64,000 nucleotides of DNA. Origin: an uncultured Gammaproteobacteria bacterium. Its GTDB lineage: Bacteria > Pseudomonadota > Gammaproteobacteria > Steroidobacterales > XN24. The translations under genes were made by a program, and so were the position numbers. Below, piece by piece: positions 28,161 through 38,481 of the stretch (the stretch's first letter is position 1; each line of letters starts with the position of its first letter). Where the stretch lies: NCBI GenBank assembly GCA_947259915.1, contig CAMYOC010000040.1:27072-91071 (forward strand), given 5' to 3'. The notes under the pieces are model-generated. The model had not been told where the DNA came from, ran no database searches, and was given only the letters and a program-made list of their open reading frames with translations.

Positions 28161-30254
28161 TCAGCCCCGCCGGCGCACGGCAAACACATTGCCGAGAGCG
28201 CCGATCCGGTGTAACAGCCTGCTCAGCTGATCCATGCCCCGGATCACCACCGTCAGGTCGATGGTGGCGACGTTGCGAGCCCGGTCCGTGCGGGTGCTGC
28301 TGGCGATGATGTCGATATGCTCGTCGGTCAAGACCGCGGAGATGTCCCGCAGCAGACCGCGGCGGTCGTAGGCGTCGACGGTGATCTCTGCGGTGAACCC
28401 GCCTTCACCAGCCTCGCCCCATTCCACCGCCATGACCCGTTCCGGATTGGTATCCCGCAAACGCAGGAGATTGCTGCAGTCCTGGCGATGGATGCTGACC
28501 CCGCGGCCCAGGGTCAGATACCCGGCGATGTGCTCCGGCGGCACCGGACGACAGCAGCGTGCCAGGTGTGTCATCAGGTCACCGACGCCGGATACCACGA
28601 TCCCACCCGAGGTCCGGTGACGTGGGCGGCTGCGCCGGGTTTTTTCCAGGCCCGGCAAATCGGCGGGCGCGGGCTGGATCCGATCGACCGCATGCGCCAC
28701 GGCGCCCAGCGTCACATCGCCGGCGCCGATGGCCAGATAGAGCTGCTCGGCATCGGGCTGATGTAGCTCTTCGGCCAGCCGCCGCAGATCGGGGGCGACG
28801 GCCATGCGATGGAGTTCCTTCTCCAGCATGGCGCGGCCCTGTTTGCGATTGATCTCCTTGTCCTGACGCCGGAACCAGGCACGGACCTTGTTGCGGCTGC
28901 GCGCCGACGCCAGATACCCCCGCTGCGGGATCAACCAGTCACGGCTGGGATGCGCCGATTGGGCGGTGATGATCTCCACCTTGTCGCCGTTGCTGATCTT
29001 GTGGGTCAACGGCACCATGCGGCTGTTGATCTTGGCCCCGCGACAATGGTGACCCACGTCGGTGTGCACGTGATAGGCGAAATCCAGCGGCGTCGCGCCG
29101 GCGGGCAGATCCACAACGTCGCCATCGGGCGTCACCGCATAAACCCGGTCCTCGAACACCTCCTCGCCGATGCGTTCGATAAAATCGCGGTCCGGATCTT
29201 CTTCCGCGGGTTCCAGCAGCTGCCGCAGCCAGGTGATCTTGCGTTCAAATGCCGCGCTGGCGCCGCCACCTTCCTTGTAGCGCCAGTGTGCGGCGACGCC
29301 GAGCTCCGCGTGGGCGTCCATCTCCCAGGTGCGGATCTGGACTTCCAGCGGCTCCTCGTCGGGGCCGATGACCGCCGTGTGCAGCGAGCGGTAGTCGTTA
29401 CCCTTCGGATTGGCGATGTAATCATCGAATTCGCCGGGCAGATAGGGCCACAGGCTGTGCACGATGCCCAGCACCGCGTAACAATCGGCGATCGAATCGA
29501 CCAGCACGCGCACGGCGCTGACATCGAAGATCGACTCCAGCCCCACTTCTTTGCGCTGCATCTTCCGCCAGATGCTGTAGATGTGTTTGGGTCGGCCCTT
29601 GATCGAGCCCTTGATGCCTGCGGTCTCGAGCTCGCGGGTGAGCTGTCTGATGACCGCGGCGATGCGGCGTTCGCGCTCCGAGCGGCGCTCGCTCAGCGCC
29701 TTGGCGAGACCGTGATAGGTATCCGCCTCCAGGTAGCGGAAGGCCAGGTCTTCGAGTTCCCATTTGAGATGCCAGATGCCGAGACGGTTGGCCAGGGGCG
29801 CGAAGATGACGCGGGTCTCGGTAGCGACACGCTCGCGCTGGTCGTCGCTGGCGTTTTTGGCCTCGCGCATGCGACGTAATTGCTCCGCCAGACGCACCGT
29901 GACCAGGCGCACGTCGGCGACGATGGCCAGCAGCATGCGGCGCAGCGTTTCTGCCTGGGCCGGAGGCAGCGGCTTGCCCGGCTGCCAACGGGGCGGCAGA
30001 CCGAATGAACCGAGTTTGACCAGTTCCCGGACCAGGCGGCGCGTCTCGGCGCCACAACGTTTGGTGATGACTTCGCCGGACAATACGCCGGCTGCAGCCA
30101 GCGGGAACAGCAGGGCGGCCGCGCGGATCTCCGGGTCCGGTTTGAGGCCGTCGAGGATCTCCACCAGGCTGGCGGCTTCGGCAGCGGCGCGGACGGCTGC
30201 TGCCGACTCGGTGGCCGCCAGGATCTCTGCGCGCAGGCCGGATGCGGCCGCCAT
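28161..30254 (-). CDS. relA: (p)ppGpp synthetase, RelA type
   Basis: 697 aa. The hydrolase domain is a pseudo-HD: where SpoT has HDxxED, this reads ALLFPLAAAGVLSGEVI, as in monofunctional RelA. The synthetase domain is intact (GRPKHIYSIWRKMQ, FDVSAVRVLV, GNDYRSLHT, VQIRTWEMDAHAELGVAAHW). A TGS domain (VYAVTPDGDVVDLPAGATP), a helical and zinc-finger-like region and a C-terminal ACT domain (TAEITVDAYDRRGLLRDISA) complete it. It makes the alarmone on ribosomes stalled with uncharged tRNA. The start is uncertain: the ATG has no good ribosome site and the frame is open for some 20 codons upstream. It converges with lpd. Confidence 0.93.
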   Translation of the reverse strand: MAAASGLRAEILAATESAAAVRAAAEAASLVEILDGLKPDPEIRAAALLFPLAAAGVLSGEVITKRCGAETRRLVRELVKLGSFGLPPRWQPGKPLPPAQAETLRRMLLAIVADVRLVTVRLAEQLRRMREAKNASDDQRERVATETRVIFAPLANRLGIWHLKWELEDLAFRYLEADTYHGLAKALSERRSERERRIAAVIRQLTRELETAGIKGSIKGRPKHIYSIWRKMQRKEVGLESIFDVSAVRVLVDSIADCYAVLGIVHSLWPYLPGEFDDYIANPKGNDYRSLHTAVIGPDEEPLEVQIRTWEMDAHAELGVAAHWRYKEGGGASAAFERKITWLRQLLEPAEEDPDRDFIERIGEEVFEDRVYAVTPDGDVVDLPAGATPLDFAYHVHTDVGHHCRGAKINSRMVPLTHKISNGDKVEIITAQSAHPSRDWLIPQRGYLASARSRNKVRAWFRRQDKEINRKQGRAMLEKELHRMAVAPDLRRLAEELHQPDAEQLYLAIGAGDVTLGAVAHAVDRIQPAPADLPGLEKTRRSRPRHRTSGGIVVSGVGDLMTHLARCCRPVPPEHIAGYLTLGRGVSIHRQDCSNLLRLRDTNPERVMAVEWGEAGEGGFTAEITVDAYDRRGLLRDISAVLTDEHIDIIASSTRTDRARNVATIDLTVVIRGMDQLSRLLHRIGALGNVFAVRRRG

Positions 30255-30386
30255 CAGAGCGTCGCTGGCTTCCTGCCTGTCTTGCAGTCTCTCGACGATG
30301 TCCCGGACTCCTGTGCGCTGGCCTGCAATGCCGCTATCATACGCGCCTTGAATGCGTCATCCGGCGCGCACTTCGATGGATATTTC

Positions 30387-30956
30387 ATGAAATTGTCGTC
30401 CAAGCCAAGATTGTCCTGCCTGATCCTGACCCTGTTGACCGCTGGCCCGGCCGCGGCTGCCGAGGTGGATCTCAACGTCAATAACAATGCCGCGCGTCTG
30501 ACCGTGGAGATTCCGGCGCCCAGCAATAATCTGGTCTTCGATGCTTCCTGGCTGCACAGCAACAACGGCGACGCCGGCAGCGTGGCCGGCCACGTCACCG
30601 GCAAGGCCCTGGCGGCCGGGCCGCTCAAGGCCGGTGTCGGTCTGCGGCTCAGCTATGTCAGTTACGACGGCACCGACGACGAGGACGGTGCCAATCTCGG
30701 CATCGGTGGATTCCTGCGCTACACCGTCCCGCAGTATGACCGGTTCTTGCTCGGCACCAGCCTGTACTACGCGCCCAATGTGCTGGCCTTTGGCGATTCC
30801 CGCAATTTCCTCGATTTCACCCTCTGGGGCGGGTATTCGATCATCCCGGACGCAGATGTCTATGTCGGCTGGCGCCGGACCCGGGTCAAACTCGACGAAG
30901 CCGGGTCCCGGAACATAGACGGCGGATGGCTGATCGGCGTCAGAGCCCGGTTCTGA
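30387..30956 (+). CDS. YfaZ-like outer-membrane protein
   Basis: 189 aa from ATG 30387, where the signal sequence begins (LSCLILTLLTAGPAAAA, cleavage before EVD). The mature part is rich in alternating beta strands ending in an aromatic-RF C-terminus (WLIGVRARF), typical of small outer-membrane beta barrels. Patterns such as VGLRLSYVSYDG and FLLGTSLYYAP fit the YfaZ family (function unknown). It is divergent from relA; its start is 133 bp from that of relA. Confidence 0.72.
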   Translation: MKLSSKPRLSCLILTLLTAGPAAAAEVDLNVNNNAARLTVEIPAPSNNLVFDASWLHSNNGDAGSVAGHVTGKALAAGPLKAGVGLRLSYVSYDGTDDEDGANLGIGGFLRYTVPQYDRFLLGTSLYYAPNVLAFGDSRNFLDFTLWGGYSIIPDADVYVGWRRTRVKLDEAGSRNIDGGWLIGVRARF

Positions 30957-31067
30957 GTCTCCCCCGTGGACGCCTGGCCGGACCGCCGGGTAAGCTTGCG
31001 GGTCAACGGCTGCCGCTCCCTGGCAGCCATCGTTGGTTGTCACCGACCTGTTCATAAACGGTTTCTC

Positions 31068-31814
31068 ATGGCTGGACATAGTAAGTGGGCGAACATCAAG
31101 CATCGCAAAGGCGCTCAGGATGCAAAACGCGGCAAGGTCTTTACCCGGTTGATCCGGGAGATCACCACGGCCGCGCGTCTGGGTGATCCGGATCCCAACA
31201 TGAATCCGCGGCTGCGGCTGGCGATCGACAAAGCCAAGGCCGAGAGCATGCCCAAGGACAATATCGAGCGAGCCATCAAACGCGGTGCCGGCGAACTCGA
31301 CGGCGCGGATTTTGAGGAAGTGCGCTACGAGGGCTACGGACCGGGCGGCGCTGCGGTGATGGTCGAATGTATGACCGACAACCGCAATCGCACCGTGGCC
31401 GACGTGCGTCACGCGTTTTCGAAATTTGGCGGCAACCTGGGTTCCGACGGCTCGGTAGCGTTTCTTTTCAAGCACTGCGGCGTGCTCGGTTACGCTACCG
31501 GCGTCGACGACAACGCCATCCTCGAGGCGGCGCTGGAGGCCGGTGCCGAGGATGTGGTGGTCAACGACGACGGTTCGGTCGATGTGATCACCGAGCCGGC
31601 TGAATTCGAGGGTGTGAAAGAAAAGATGCTCGCCGCAGCGCTGGAGCCGGAATCCGCTGAGGTCACCATGTGGCCCACGACCAGCGCCGACCTGGAGGAC
31701 GATCAGGCCGTCTCGATGCTAAAGATGCTGGACCTGCTGGAGGATCTGGACGACGTGCAAAACGTCTACACCAACGCCGATATGGACCCGGACCTGCTGG
31801 AGCGCACCGGCTAG
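31068..31814 (+). CDS. yebC: YebC/PmpR family regulator or ribosome rescue factor
   Basis: 248 aa from ATG 31068, where the invariant N-terminus [20 protein letters not shown] starts. Other family blocks are visible: [67 protein letters not shown]. Members are described as transcription regulators and as factors easing ribosome stalling at proline runs. It leads the ruvCAB genes, the usual gammaproteobacterial order. Confidence 0.96.
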   Translation: MAGHSKWANIKHRKGAQDAKRGKVFTRLIREITTAARLGDPDPNMNPRLRLAIDKAKAESMPKDNIERAIKRGAGELDGADFEEVRYEGYGPGGAAVMVECMTDNRNRTVADVRHAFSKFGGNLGSDGSVAFLFKHCGVLGYATGVDDNAILEAALEAGAEDVVVNDDGSVDVITEPAEFEGVKEKMLAAALEPESAEVTMWPTTSADLEDDQAVSMLKMLDLLEDLDDVQNVYTNADMDPDLLERTG

Positions 31815-31820
31815 CTCCGG

Positions 31821-32342
31821 ATGACGACACCACTCACCATCCTCGGCATCGATCCTGGCTCGCAGGCGACGGGATTCGGCGTGGTGACCATGGAGGGGCA
31901 GCGCCTGACCTACGTGGCCAGCGGCTGTGTGCGCACCCGCGGCGAGAGTTTTAACGCGCGTTTGCAGGAGATCTTTGAGCAGATGGGTGTGGTGTTCGAG
32001 CAATACGCGCCCGACGAGGTCGCCGTTGAGCGCGTGTTCATGCATCGTAATGCAGATAGCGCCTTGAAGCTGGGTCATGCACGGGCCGCGGCGCTGTGTG
32101 CCAGTTTCGGCCATGACCTCCCGATCCATGAATACGCGGCGCGCGAGATCAAACAGACCCTCACCGGTACGGGCGCCGCCGACAAGGCACAGGTCCAGAC
32201 CATGGTCAAACGCCTGTTGGCTATCGAGGGCCGCCTGCAGAGTGACGCCGGCGACGCGCTGGCAGTAGCGATCTGTCACGGACACATGCGCACTATGCGC
32301 AGTCTGACCGGCACCGCCGCCGCGGCAGGGCGGCGCCGATGA
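31821..32342 (+). CDS. ruvC: Holliday junction resolvase
   Basis: 173 aa. RuvC fold with catalytic acids in GIDPGSQATGFG, VAVERVFMH and SDAGDALAVAICH. It cuts Holliday junctions after RuvAB branch migration. It starts 6 nt after yebC and overlaps ruvA by four bases. Confidence 0.97.
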   Translation: MTTPLTILGIDPGSQATGFGVVTMEGQRLTYVASGCVRTRGESFNARLQEIFEQMGVVFEQYAPDEVAVERVFMHRNADSALKLGHARAAALCASFGHDLPIHEYAAREIKQTLTGTGAADKAQVQTMVKRLLAIEGRLQSDAGDALAVAICHGHMRTMRSLTGTAAAAGRRR

Positions 32343-32932
32343 TCGGTTTTCTGCGCGGCAAACTCGCGGCAAAACAACCGCCGCAGCTGGTGATCGACGT
32401 CAACGGCGTGGGTTATGAAGTCGAAGCGCCCATGTCGACCTTCTATGACCTGCCCAATATCGGCGAAGGGCTGACGCTGCTGACCCATCTGGTGGTGCGT
32501 GAGGACGCGCAGATCCTCTACGGCTTTGCCACCGAGGACGAGCGCCGGCTGTTCCGCAGCCTGCTGCGGATCTCGGGTATCGGCGCCAAGATGGCGCTGG
32601 GTATCCTCTCGGGGATCAGCGTCTCGGGCTTTGTCCGCTGCGTACAAACCGAAGACACCGCGAGCCTGGTCAAGGTGCCCGGTATCGGCAAGAAGACCGC
32701 GGAGCGGCTGATCGTCGAAATGCGCGACCGGCTGGACGCCGGACCCGCGGGCGGCAAGGCCGGCGCGTTGGTGGCCAGCGGCCCGGCCGCGGCCAGCGAC
32801 GAGGCCTTCGGGGCGCTGGTGGCGCTGGGTTACAAGCCGGCGGAGGCTATCCGTCTGCTCAAGGACATCGATACCAAGGATCTGTCGACCGAGGAAATTA
32901 TCCGCCAGGCGCTGCAGAGCACGGTAAAGTAG
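32339..32932 (+). CDS. ruvA: Holliday junction DNA helicase subunit
   Basis: 197 aa. An OB-fold N-terminus (MIGFLRGKL ... LVIDVNGVGYEVEAP), two helix-hairpin-helix motifs (ISGIGAKMALGILSG, VPGIGKKTAERLIVEMRDRL) and a C-terminal RuvB-contact domain (ALVALGYKPAEAIRLL). It tetramerises on the junction and loads RuvB. Confidence 0.97.
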   Translation: MIGFLRGKLAAKQPPQLVIDVNGVGYEVEAPMSTFYDLPNIGEGLTLLTHLVVREDAQILYGFATEDERRLFRSLLRISGIGAKMALGILSGISVSGFVRCVQTEDTASLVKVPGIGKKTAERLIVEMRDRLDAGPAGGKAGALVASGPAAASDEAFGALVALGYKPAEAIRLLKDIDTKDLSTEEIIRQALQSTVK

Positions 32933-32938
32933 GCGACC

Positions 32939-33985
32939 ATGATCGAGCAGGATCGACTGATTTCCGCCACCACCCAGGGCGACGAGGAAACTATCGAGCG
33001 GGCCATAAGGCCGCGTCTGCTCGAGGAATATATCGGTCAGCCGGCGGTAAAGAAGCAGATGGGCGTGTTTATCAAGGCCGCCCGTCAGCGCGCCGAGGCC
33101 CTGGACCACTGTCTGATCTTCGGCCCGCCTGGTTTGGGCAAGACTACGCTGGCCCACATCATCGCCAACGAGCTGGGCGTCAATTTGCGCCACAGCGCGG
33201 GACCGGTGCTGGAACGCCCCGGTGATCTGGCCGCGATCCTGACCAATCTGGAGCCCCACGACGTGTTGTTCGTGGACGAGATCCATCGTCTCAGCCCGGT
33301 TGTGGAAGAGGTCTTGTATCCGGCGATGGAGGATTTCCAACTCGATATCATGATCGGCGAGGGACCCGCAGCCCGCTCGATCAAACTCGAACTGCCGCCG
33401 TTTACGCTGGTCGGCGCGACCACCCGCGCGGGCTTGCTGACCTCACCGCTGCGCGACCGCTTTGGCATCGTCCAGCGTCTGGAGTTTTACAACGAAGAGG
33501 AACTCGGCCGCATCGTGCGGCGCTCGGCTGAGATCCTGGGACTGGCGATCGATGGGCCGGGCGCGGCGTTGATCGCGCGCCGGGCCCGCGGCACCCCGCG
33601 TATTGCCAATCGGCTGCTGCGGCGGGTGCGCGATTATGCGGAGGTCGAGGCGGACGGTCAGGTCAGCGAGGCGGTGGCCACGGCGGCGATGGGCATGCTG
33701 GACGTGGATCCCCACGGCTTTGACGTGATGGACCGGAAACTGCTGCTGACCATCATCGAGAAATTCGACGGCGGACCGGTCGGTGTCGAGAGTCTGGCCG
33801 CGGCTATCGGCGAGGAGCGTGGCACCATTGAAGACGTGATCGAGCCCTATCTGATCCAGCAGGGCTTCCTGATGCGGACCGCCCGCGGCCGGGTCGCCAC
33901 CCGTCACGCCTATCTGCATTTCGGGCTGCCAGTGCCCAGCGCGGACAAGACTTCGGAAAGCATGTCACTTTTCAACGATAACTAG
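32939..33985 (+). CDS. ruvB: Holliday junction helicase motor
   Basis: 348 aa. Walker [14 protein letters not shown], Walker [10 protein letters not shown], sensor 1 GATTRAGLL, and a winged-helix C-terminus ([16 protein letters not shown]). AAA+ motor of branch migration; six nt after ruvA. Confidence 0.97.
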   Translation: MIEQDRLISATTQGDEETIERAIRPRLLEEYIGQPAVKKQMGVFIKAARQRAEALDHCLIFGPPGLGKTTLAHIIANELGVNLRHSAGPVLERPGDLAAILTNLEPHDVLFVDEIHRLSPVVEEVLYPAMEDFQLDIMIGEGPAARSIKLELPPFTLVGATTRAGLLTSPLRDRFGIVQRLEFYNEEELGRIVRRSAEILGLAIDGPGAALIARRARGTPRIANRLLRRVRDYAEVEADGQVSEAVATAAMGMLDVDPHGFDVMDRKLLLTIIEKFDGGPVGVESLAAAIGEERGTIEDVIEPYLIQQGFLMRTARGRVATRHAYLHFGLPVPSADKTSESMSLFNDN

Positions 33986-34067
33986 CTGCAAAGGCTGAAG
34001 TTTTGACGGCAAGAACCGTCTCCATCACAATACCGACCTGCAACCCTGTTACGCGGAAAGACAGAGC

Positions 34068-34475
34068 ATGTTCACCTGGCCCGTGAGGGTCTATTACGAG
34101 GACACGGATCTCGGCGGCGTGGTGTATTACGCCAACTACCTCCGCTTCCTCGAGCGCGCGCGCACCGAATGGCTGCGCAGCCTCGGCTGCGATCAGACCG
34201 AGTTGCTGGAGCAACGCGGTCTGCTGTTTATGATCACCGGCGTCGAGATCCGGTATCGCAAACCGGCGCGGTTTAACGATCGGTTGTGTGTGACCGCGGA
34301 GCTGGCGCGACGCCGGCGCGTCTCGATGCGCTTTAGTCAGACCATCTACCGGGATGACAGCCAGCAGGAGCGGCTGGTCGAGGCGAGCGTGGACGCCGCC
34401 TGCGTCGAGGCCGCCAGCCTGAGCCCCAGACCGATCCCCGAACAATTACTCGCAGCCATGGAGCGCGATCGATGA
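34068..34475 (+). CDS. ybgC: Tol-Pal system acyl-CoA thioesterase
   Basis: 135 aa hot-dog thioesterase with the 4HBT active-site pattern YYEDTDLGGVVYYANYLRFLERARTEWL. It is the usual first gene of the tol-pal operon and overlaps tolQ by four bases. Confidence 0.95.
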   Translation: MFTWPVRVYYEDTDLGGVVYYANYLRFLERARTEWLRSLGCDQTELLEQRGLLFMITGVEIRYRKPARFNDRLCVTAELARRRRVSMRFSQTIYRDDSQQERLVEASVDAACVEAASLSPRPIPEQLLAAMERDR

Positions 34476-35165
34476 GCAACGACATGTCATTCCTCAGCCT
34501 GGTGTTGGAGGCCAGCCTGATCGTGCAGCTGGTGATGCTTGCCCTGCTGCTGGCATCTATTGCCTCCTGGGCGGTGATCCTGCGCAAGCGCGGCGTCCTT
34601 CGCGATGCACACCGTCGCGCTGACCGCTTCGAGAGCGAATTCTGGTCCGGCGGCGATCTGTCTGCCATGTACCGCCGGATCAGCGGACGCGAACAGGCGG
34701 CCACCGGGATGGAGGGGATCTTCGAAGCCGGATTCCGCGAGTTTGGTCGCCTGCGGGACCAGGATGACATCACGCCCGGCGCGATCCTTGAAGGCTGCCG
34801 TCGGGCCATGGGGGTATCCCAGATGCGTGAGGCCGACCGGCTGGAACAGAACCTGGCGATGCTGGCCACGGTCGGTTCCACCAGTCCCTACGTGGGTCTG
34901 TTCGGCACCGTGTGGGGGATCATGAACGCATTTCGCGGTCTGGGTAACGTGCAGCAGGCGACGCTGGCGATGGTGGCGCCCGGCATCGCCGAGGCACTGG
35001 TGGCCACCGCCATGGGCCTGTTCGCCGCCATCCCGGCGGTGATCGCCTATAACCGCTACGCGGATCAGGTGGGCCGCCTGGAGAGCCGTTACGATACTTT
35101 TATGGAGGAGTTCTCGAGCATCCTCCAGCGCTATGCCCGGGCCAGCCGCCGCGAGGAACAGGTCC

Positions 35166-35179
<14 letters not shown>
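34472..35179 (+). CDS. tolQ: Tol-Pal proton-channel subunit
   Basis: 235 aa inner-membrane protein of the TolQ/ExbB/MotA family. Three membrane helices: about 10-35 (LIVQLVMLALLLASIASWAVIL), TVGSTSPYVGLFGTVWGI, and MVAPGIAEALVATAMGLFAAIPAVIAYN. With TolR it forms the proton-driven motor that pulls the outer membrane in at division. Confidence 0.96.
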
Positions 35180-35624
<445 letters not shown>

Positions 35625-35637
35625 CCCGGCGTTGCTG

Positions 35638-36513
35638 ATGCCTCCCTTTCTGCGCGAACACATGGTGCCGATGGGATGGGCCACAGGCCTGCATGTGGCC
35701 CTGGCGGCGCTGCTGACGGTAAGCTTTGCGCTGAGCCGGCCGCCGCTCGTGCCACCGCAGATTTCGATCAAGGCGAGGGTGATCGACGAGAGCGCGATCC
35801 GCACCGAAAAAGATCGAAAGCTCGAGGCCGACAGAGCCGCACAGCGGCGCCGCGAGGAGCAGGCAGCACAAGAACGGCGCGAAGCCGAGCGCGAGCAACA
35901 GCGCCTGGATCAGCTGCGGGTCCAGCAGGAGCAGGCCGCCGAGACCGAACGCCAGCGACAGCTTGCGCAGGAGCGGGAACGCACGCAGGCTGCGGAGCTG
36001 GAGCAACAGCGTAAGGACGCGGCGGCGGAAGCCAAACGTAAGGAGGCAGCAGCTGCCGACGCGAAACGCAAAGCCGAGGAGGCGAAGAGACTCGAGACGC
36101 AACGTCAGGCCGAGGCGCAACGCAAGGCCGAGCAACGCCGTAAACAGGAGGAAGCAGCGCGACGACAGGCCGCGCTGGAGTCGGATCTGGCGCGGGAGCT
36201 GGAGGCAGAGGAATCGCGCCTTCAGGCAGAACGCTCGGGCGAACTCGGGCAATATATCGCGCTGATCCAGCAGCGGGTGACACGCAACTGGATCCGCCCG
36301 CCGCAAGCCGGCGCGGGTCTGAGCTGCGAATTGTTCGTCACCCAGATCCCCGGTGGCGAGGTGGTCGCGGTGCGTTTTGGGCGCTGTAACGCGGATGACG
36401 TCGTGCGCCGCTCGATCGAAGTGGCGGTGTTTAAGGCGTCGCCCTTGCCCAAACCGCCCAACCCGGCTCTGTTCGAACGGAACCTGGTGTTCGAATTCAA
36501 GCCTGACAGATAG
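35638..36513 (+). CDS. tolA: Tol-Pal periplasm-spanning protein
   Basis: 291 aa from ATG 35638 (a TTG two codons earlier is possible). An N-terminal anchor helix (ATGLHVALAALLTVSFAL), a long Ala/Glu/Lys/Arg/Gln-rich helical domain (about 55-190) that spans the periplasm, and a C-terminal TolA domain (YIALIQQRVTRNWIRPP ... GLSCELFVTQIPGGEV). Links the TolQR motor to TolB/Pal. Confidence 0.95.
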   Translation: MPPFLREHMVPMGWATGLHVALAALLTVSFALSRPPLVPPQISIKARVIDESAIRTEKDRKLEADRAAQRRREEQAAQERREAEREQQRLDQLRVQQEQAAETERQRQLAQERERTQAAELEQQRKDAAAEAKRKEAAAADAKRKAEEAKRLETQRQAEAQRKAEQRRKQEEAARRQAALESDLARELEAEESRLQAERSGELGQYIALIQQRVTRNWIRPPQAGAGLSCELFVTQIPGGEVVAVRFGRCNADDVVRRSIEVAVFKASPLPKPPNPALFERNLVFEFKPDR

Positions 36514-36554
36514 ACAGGTACGACGGCAGAATTACAGACCTAACGCGGAGGGCA

Positions 36555-37874
36555 ATGCGCCCCATGATTTTACGACGACTTACGAGCATGCTGATCACCG
36601 CGATCGCGTTACTGTCCGCAGCGCCGGCCGTGGCCCAGCTGCGGATCGAGATCAATCGCGGCGTCAGCGAGGCGGTGCCGGTGGCGGTGGTGCCGTTCGG
36701 CTACGACGGTCCCGGCCAGGCGCCGATCGATGCGGCCGGCGTCATCGCCGGCGATCTCGAGCGCAGCGGGCGCTTCGCGCCGCTGCCTGACGACGACATG
36801 ATCAGCCAGCCCACCTCGGGGCGGGAGGTGAATTTCACCGACTGGCGCCTGCTGAAGACAGACTTCCTGGTCATCGGTTCGCTGCTGGATCAGGGCGCGG
36901 ACCGCTATCTGATCCGTTTCCAGGTATTCGACGTGTTCCGTGGAGCCCAGGTGTTGGGATTCCAGATCCCGGCCAGCGCGAATTCGCTGCGCGCAGCGTC
37001 GCACCGCGCCGCCGACATGATTTTCGAGAAGCTGACCGGTACGCCCGGCGCTTTCTCCACGCGCATCGCCTATGTCAGCGTCACCCGCCAGGGCGAGAAG
37101 GATCTGTATCGCCTGTTCGTGGCTGACGCCGACGGCGCGAATCCACGCATGATCTCCGAATCCAGCCAGCCGCTGATGTCGCCGGGCTGGTCCCCGGACG
37201 GGCGGCGGCTGGCCTATGTCTCCTTCGAGGGCAGCCGCTCGGCGATCTTTGTGCAGGAACTCGCCACAGGCAAGCGCACCGAGGTATCCGCACGGCCCGG
37301 CATCAACGGTGCGCCGGCCTTTTCGCCGGATGGACGCTGGCTGGCGCTGACCCTGTCCGGCCAGGATGGCAATCTGGATATTCACGTGCTCAATCCGGCG
37401 ACTGGCCAGCTGCGACGCCTGACCAAAAACCCCGCTATCGACACCGAGGCGGCCTGGTCCGCGGACGGCAAGGCGATCTATTTCACCTCGGACCGCAGTG
37501 GCGGACCCCAGGTGTACATGGTGCCGGTCGACGGCAGCGGCGGGGCGCGCCGTATCACCTTCGAAGGGCGGTATAATGCGCGGCCAAGAGTCACGCCGGA
37601 CGGCGCCAGCCTGGCGGTGGTCCACAATGACCAGGGCAATTACCGGATTGCGCTGGTGGATCTGGAGACCAAGTCCACGCACATATTGACCGACGGACGT
37701 CAGGACGAATCGCCGAGCATCGCGCCAAACGGCAGCATGATCATATACGCAACCCGAGTCGCCGGTCGCGGCACCCTGGCGGCGGTGTCCACAGACGGCC
37801 GTATCAGTCAGACACTGGCGGCGGCGGCCGGCGATGTACGCGAGCCGGTGTGGTCCCCGTATCCGACTTATTGA
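36555..37874 (+). CDS. tolB: Tol-Pal periplasmic beta-propeller protein
   Basis: 439 aa with GGAGG 5 nt before the ATG. Signal sequence ending APAVAQ, an N-terminal alpha/beta domain (RIEINRGVSEAVPVAVVPF) and a six-bladed propeller with repeated SPDGRxLA(Y/L) motifs (GWSPDGRRLAYVSF, FSPDGRWLALTLSG, WSADGKAIYFTSDRSGGPQ). It binds Pal and TolA. Confidence 0.97.
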   Translation: MRPMILRRLTSMLITAIALLSAAPAVAQLRIEINRGVSEAVPVAVVPFGYDGPGQAPIDAAGVIAGDLERSGRFAPLPDDDMISQPTSGREVNFTDWRLLKTDFLVIGSLLDQGADRYLIRFQVFDVFRGAQVLGFQIPASANSLRAASHRAADMIFEKLTGTPGAFSTRIAYVSVTRQGEKDLYRLFVADADGANPRMISESSQPLMSPGWSPDGRRLAYVSFEGSRSAIFVQELATGKRTEVSARPGINGAPAFSPDGRWLALTLSGQDGNLDIHVLNPATGQLRRLTKNPAIDTEAAWSADGKAIYFTSDRSGGPQVYMVPVDGSGGARRITFEGRYNARPRVTPDGASLAVVHNDQGNYRIALVDLETKSTHILTDGRQDESPSIAPNGSMIIYATRVAGRGTLAAVSTDGRISQTLAAAAGDVREPVWSPYPTY

Positions 37875-37939
37875 GGGGCTGGTAGCATTCGTACCCAGCC
37901 AGACCTGTTTCCACGTTCAACCCCTACTGGACAATCAAC

Positions 37940-38476
37940 ATGCAAACCAAACGACTATTCACCATCGCGATCGCCTGCCTGCTGGCGGCCGGCTGCGCCA
38001 AAACCACCAAACCCGACGAGGATGCCACGGATGTGGTCGGCGCCGACGGCGAAATCAGCCGCCAGACCGGTATCGACACCGGCGCTGTCGCCGGCGGCAC
38101 CGAGTATCTGGAGCCCGGCATGCTGCCCGGCGACAGCACGCTGATCCAGGAGACCGTCATCTACTTTGATTTCGACACCGCGCGGATCCGTCCTGACTAC
38201 TCCGAGGCGCTGTCGGCGCACGCGCGACGCCTGGTCGGTAACCAGGGTCTCAACGTGCGTCTCGAGGGTCATGCCGACGAACGCGGTTCACGTGAGTACA
38301 ACATCGGTCTCGGCGAGCGACGAGCCCAGGCGGTGCGTCAGGTGTTGATGCTCCAGGGCGTGTCCGCTGCCCAGATTACGACGGTGAGCTATGGCGAAGA
38401 GCGGCCGGCGGCGCGAGGTTCTGATGAGGCGGCGTGGGAACGTAACCGCCGGGTCGAGATCGTGTATTCGGAGTGA
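37940..38476 (+). CDS. pal: peptidoglycan-associated lipoprotein
   Basis: 178 aa lipoprotein: signal with lipobox LAAGC, then an OmpA-like peptidoglycan-binding domain (YFDFDTARIRPDY ... LNVRLEGHADERGSREYNIGLGERRA in pieces). It anchors the outer membrane to the wall. Confidence 0.97.
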   Translation: MQTKRLFTIAIACLLAAGCAKTTKPDEDATDVVGADGEISRQTGIDTGAVAGGTEYLEPGMLPGDSTLIQETVIYFDFDTARIRPDYSEALSAHARRLVGNQGLNVRLEGHADERGSREYNIGLGERRAQAVRQVLMLQGVSAAQITTVSYGEERPAARGSDEAAWERNRRVEIVYSE

Positions 38477-38481
38477 CCTTG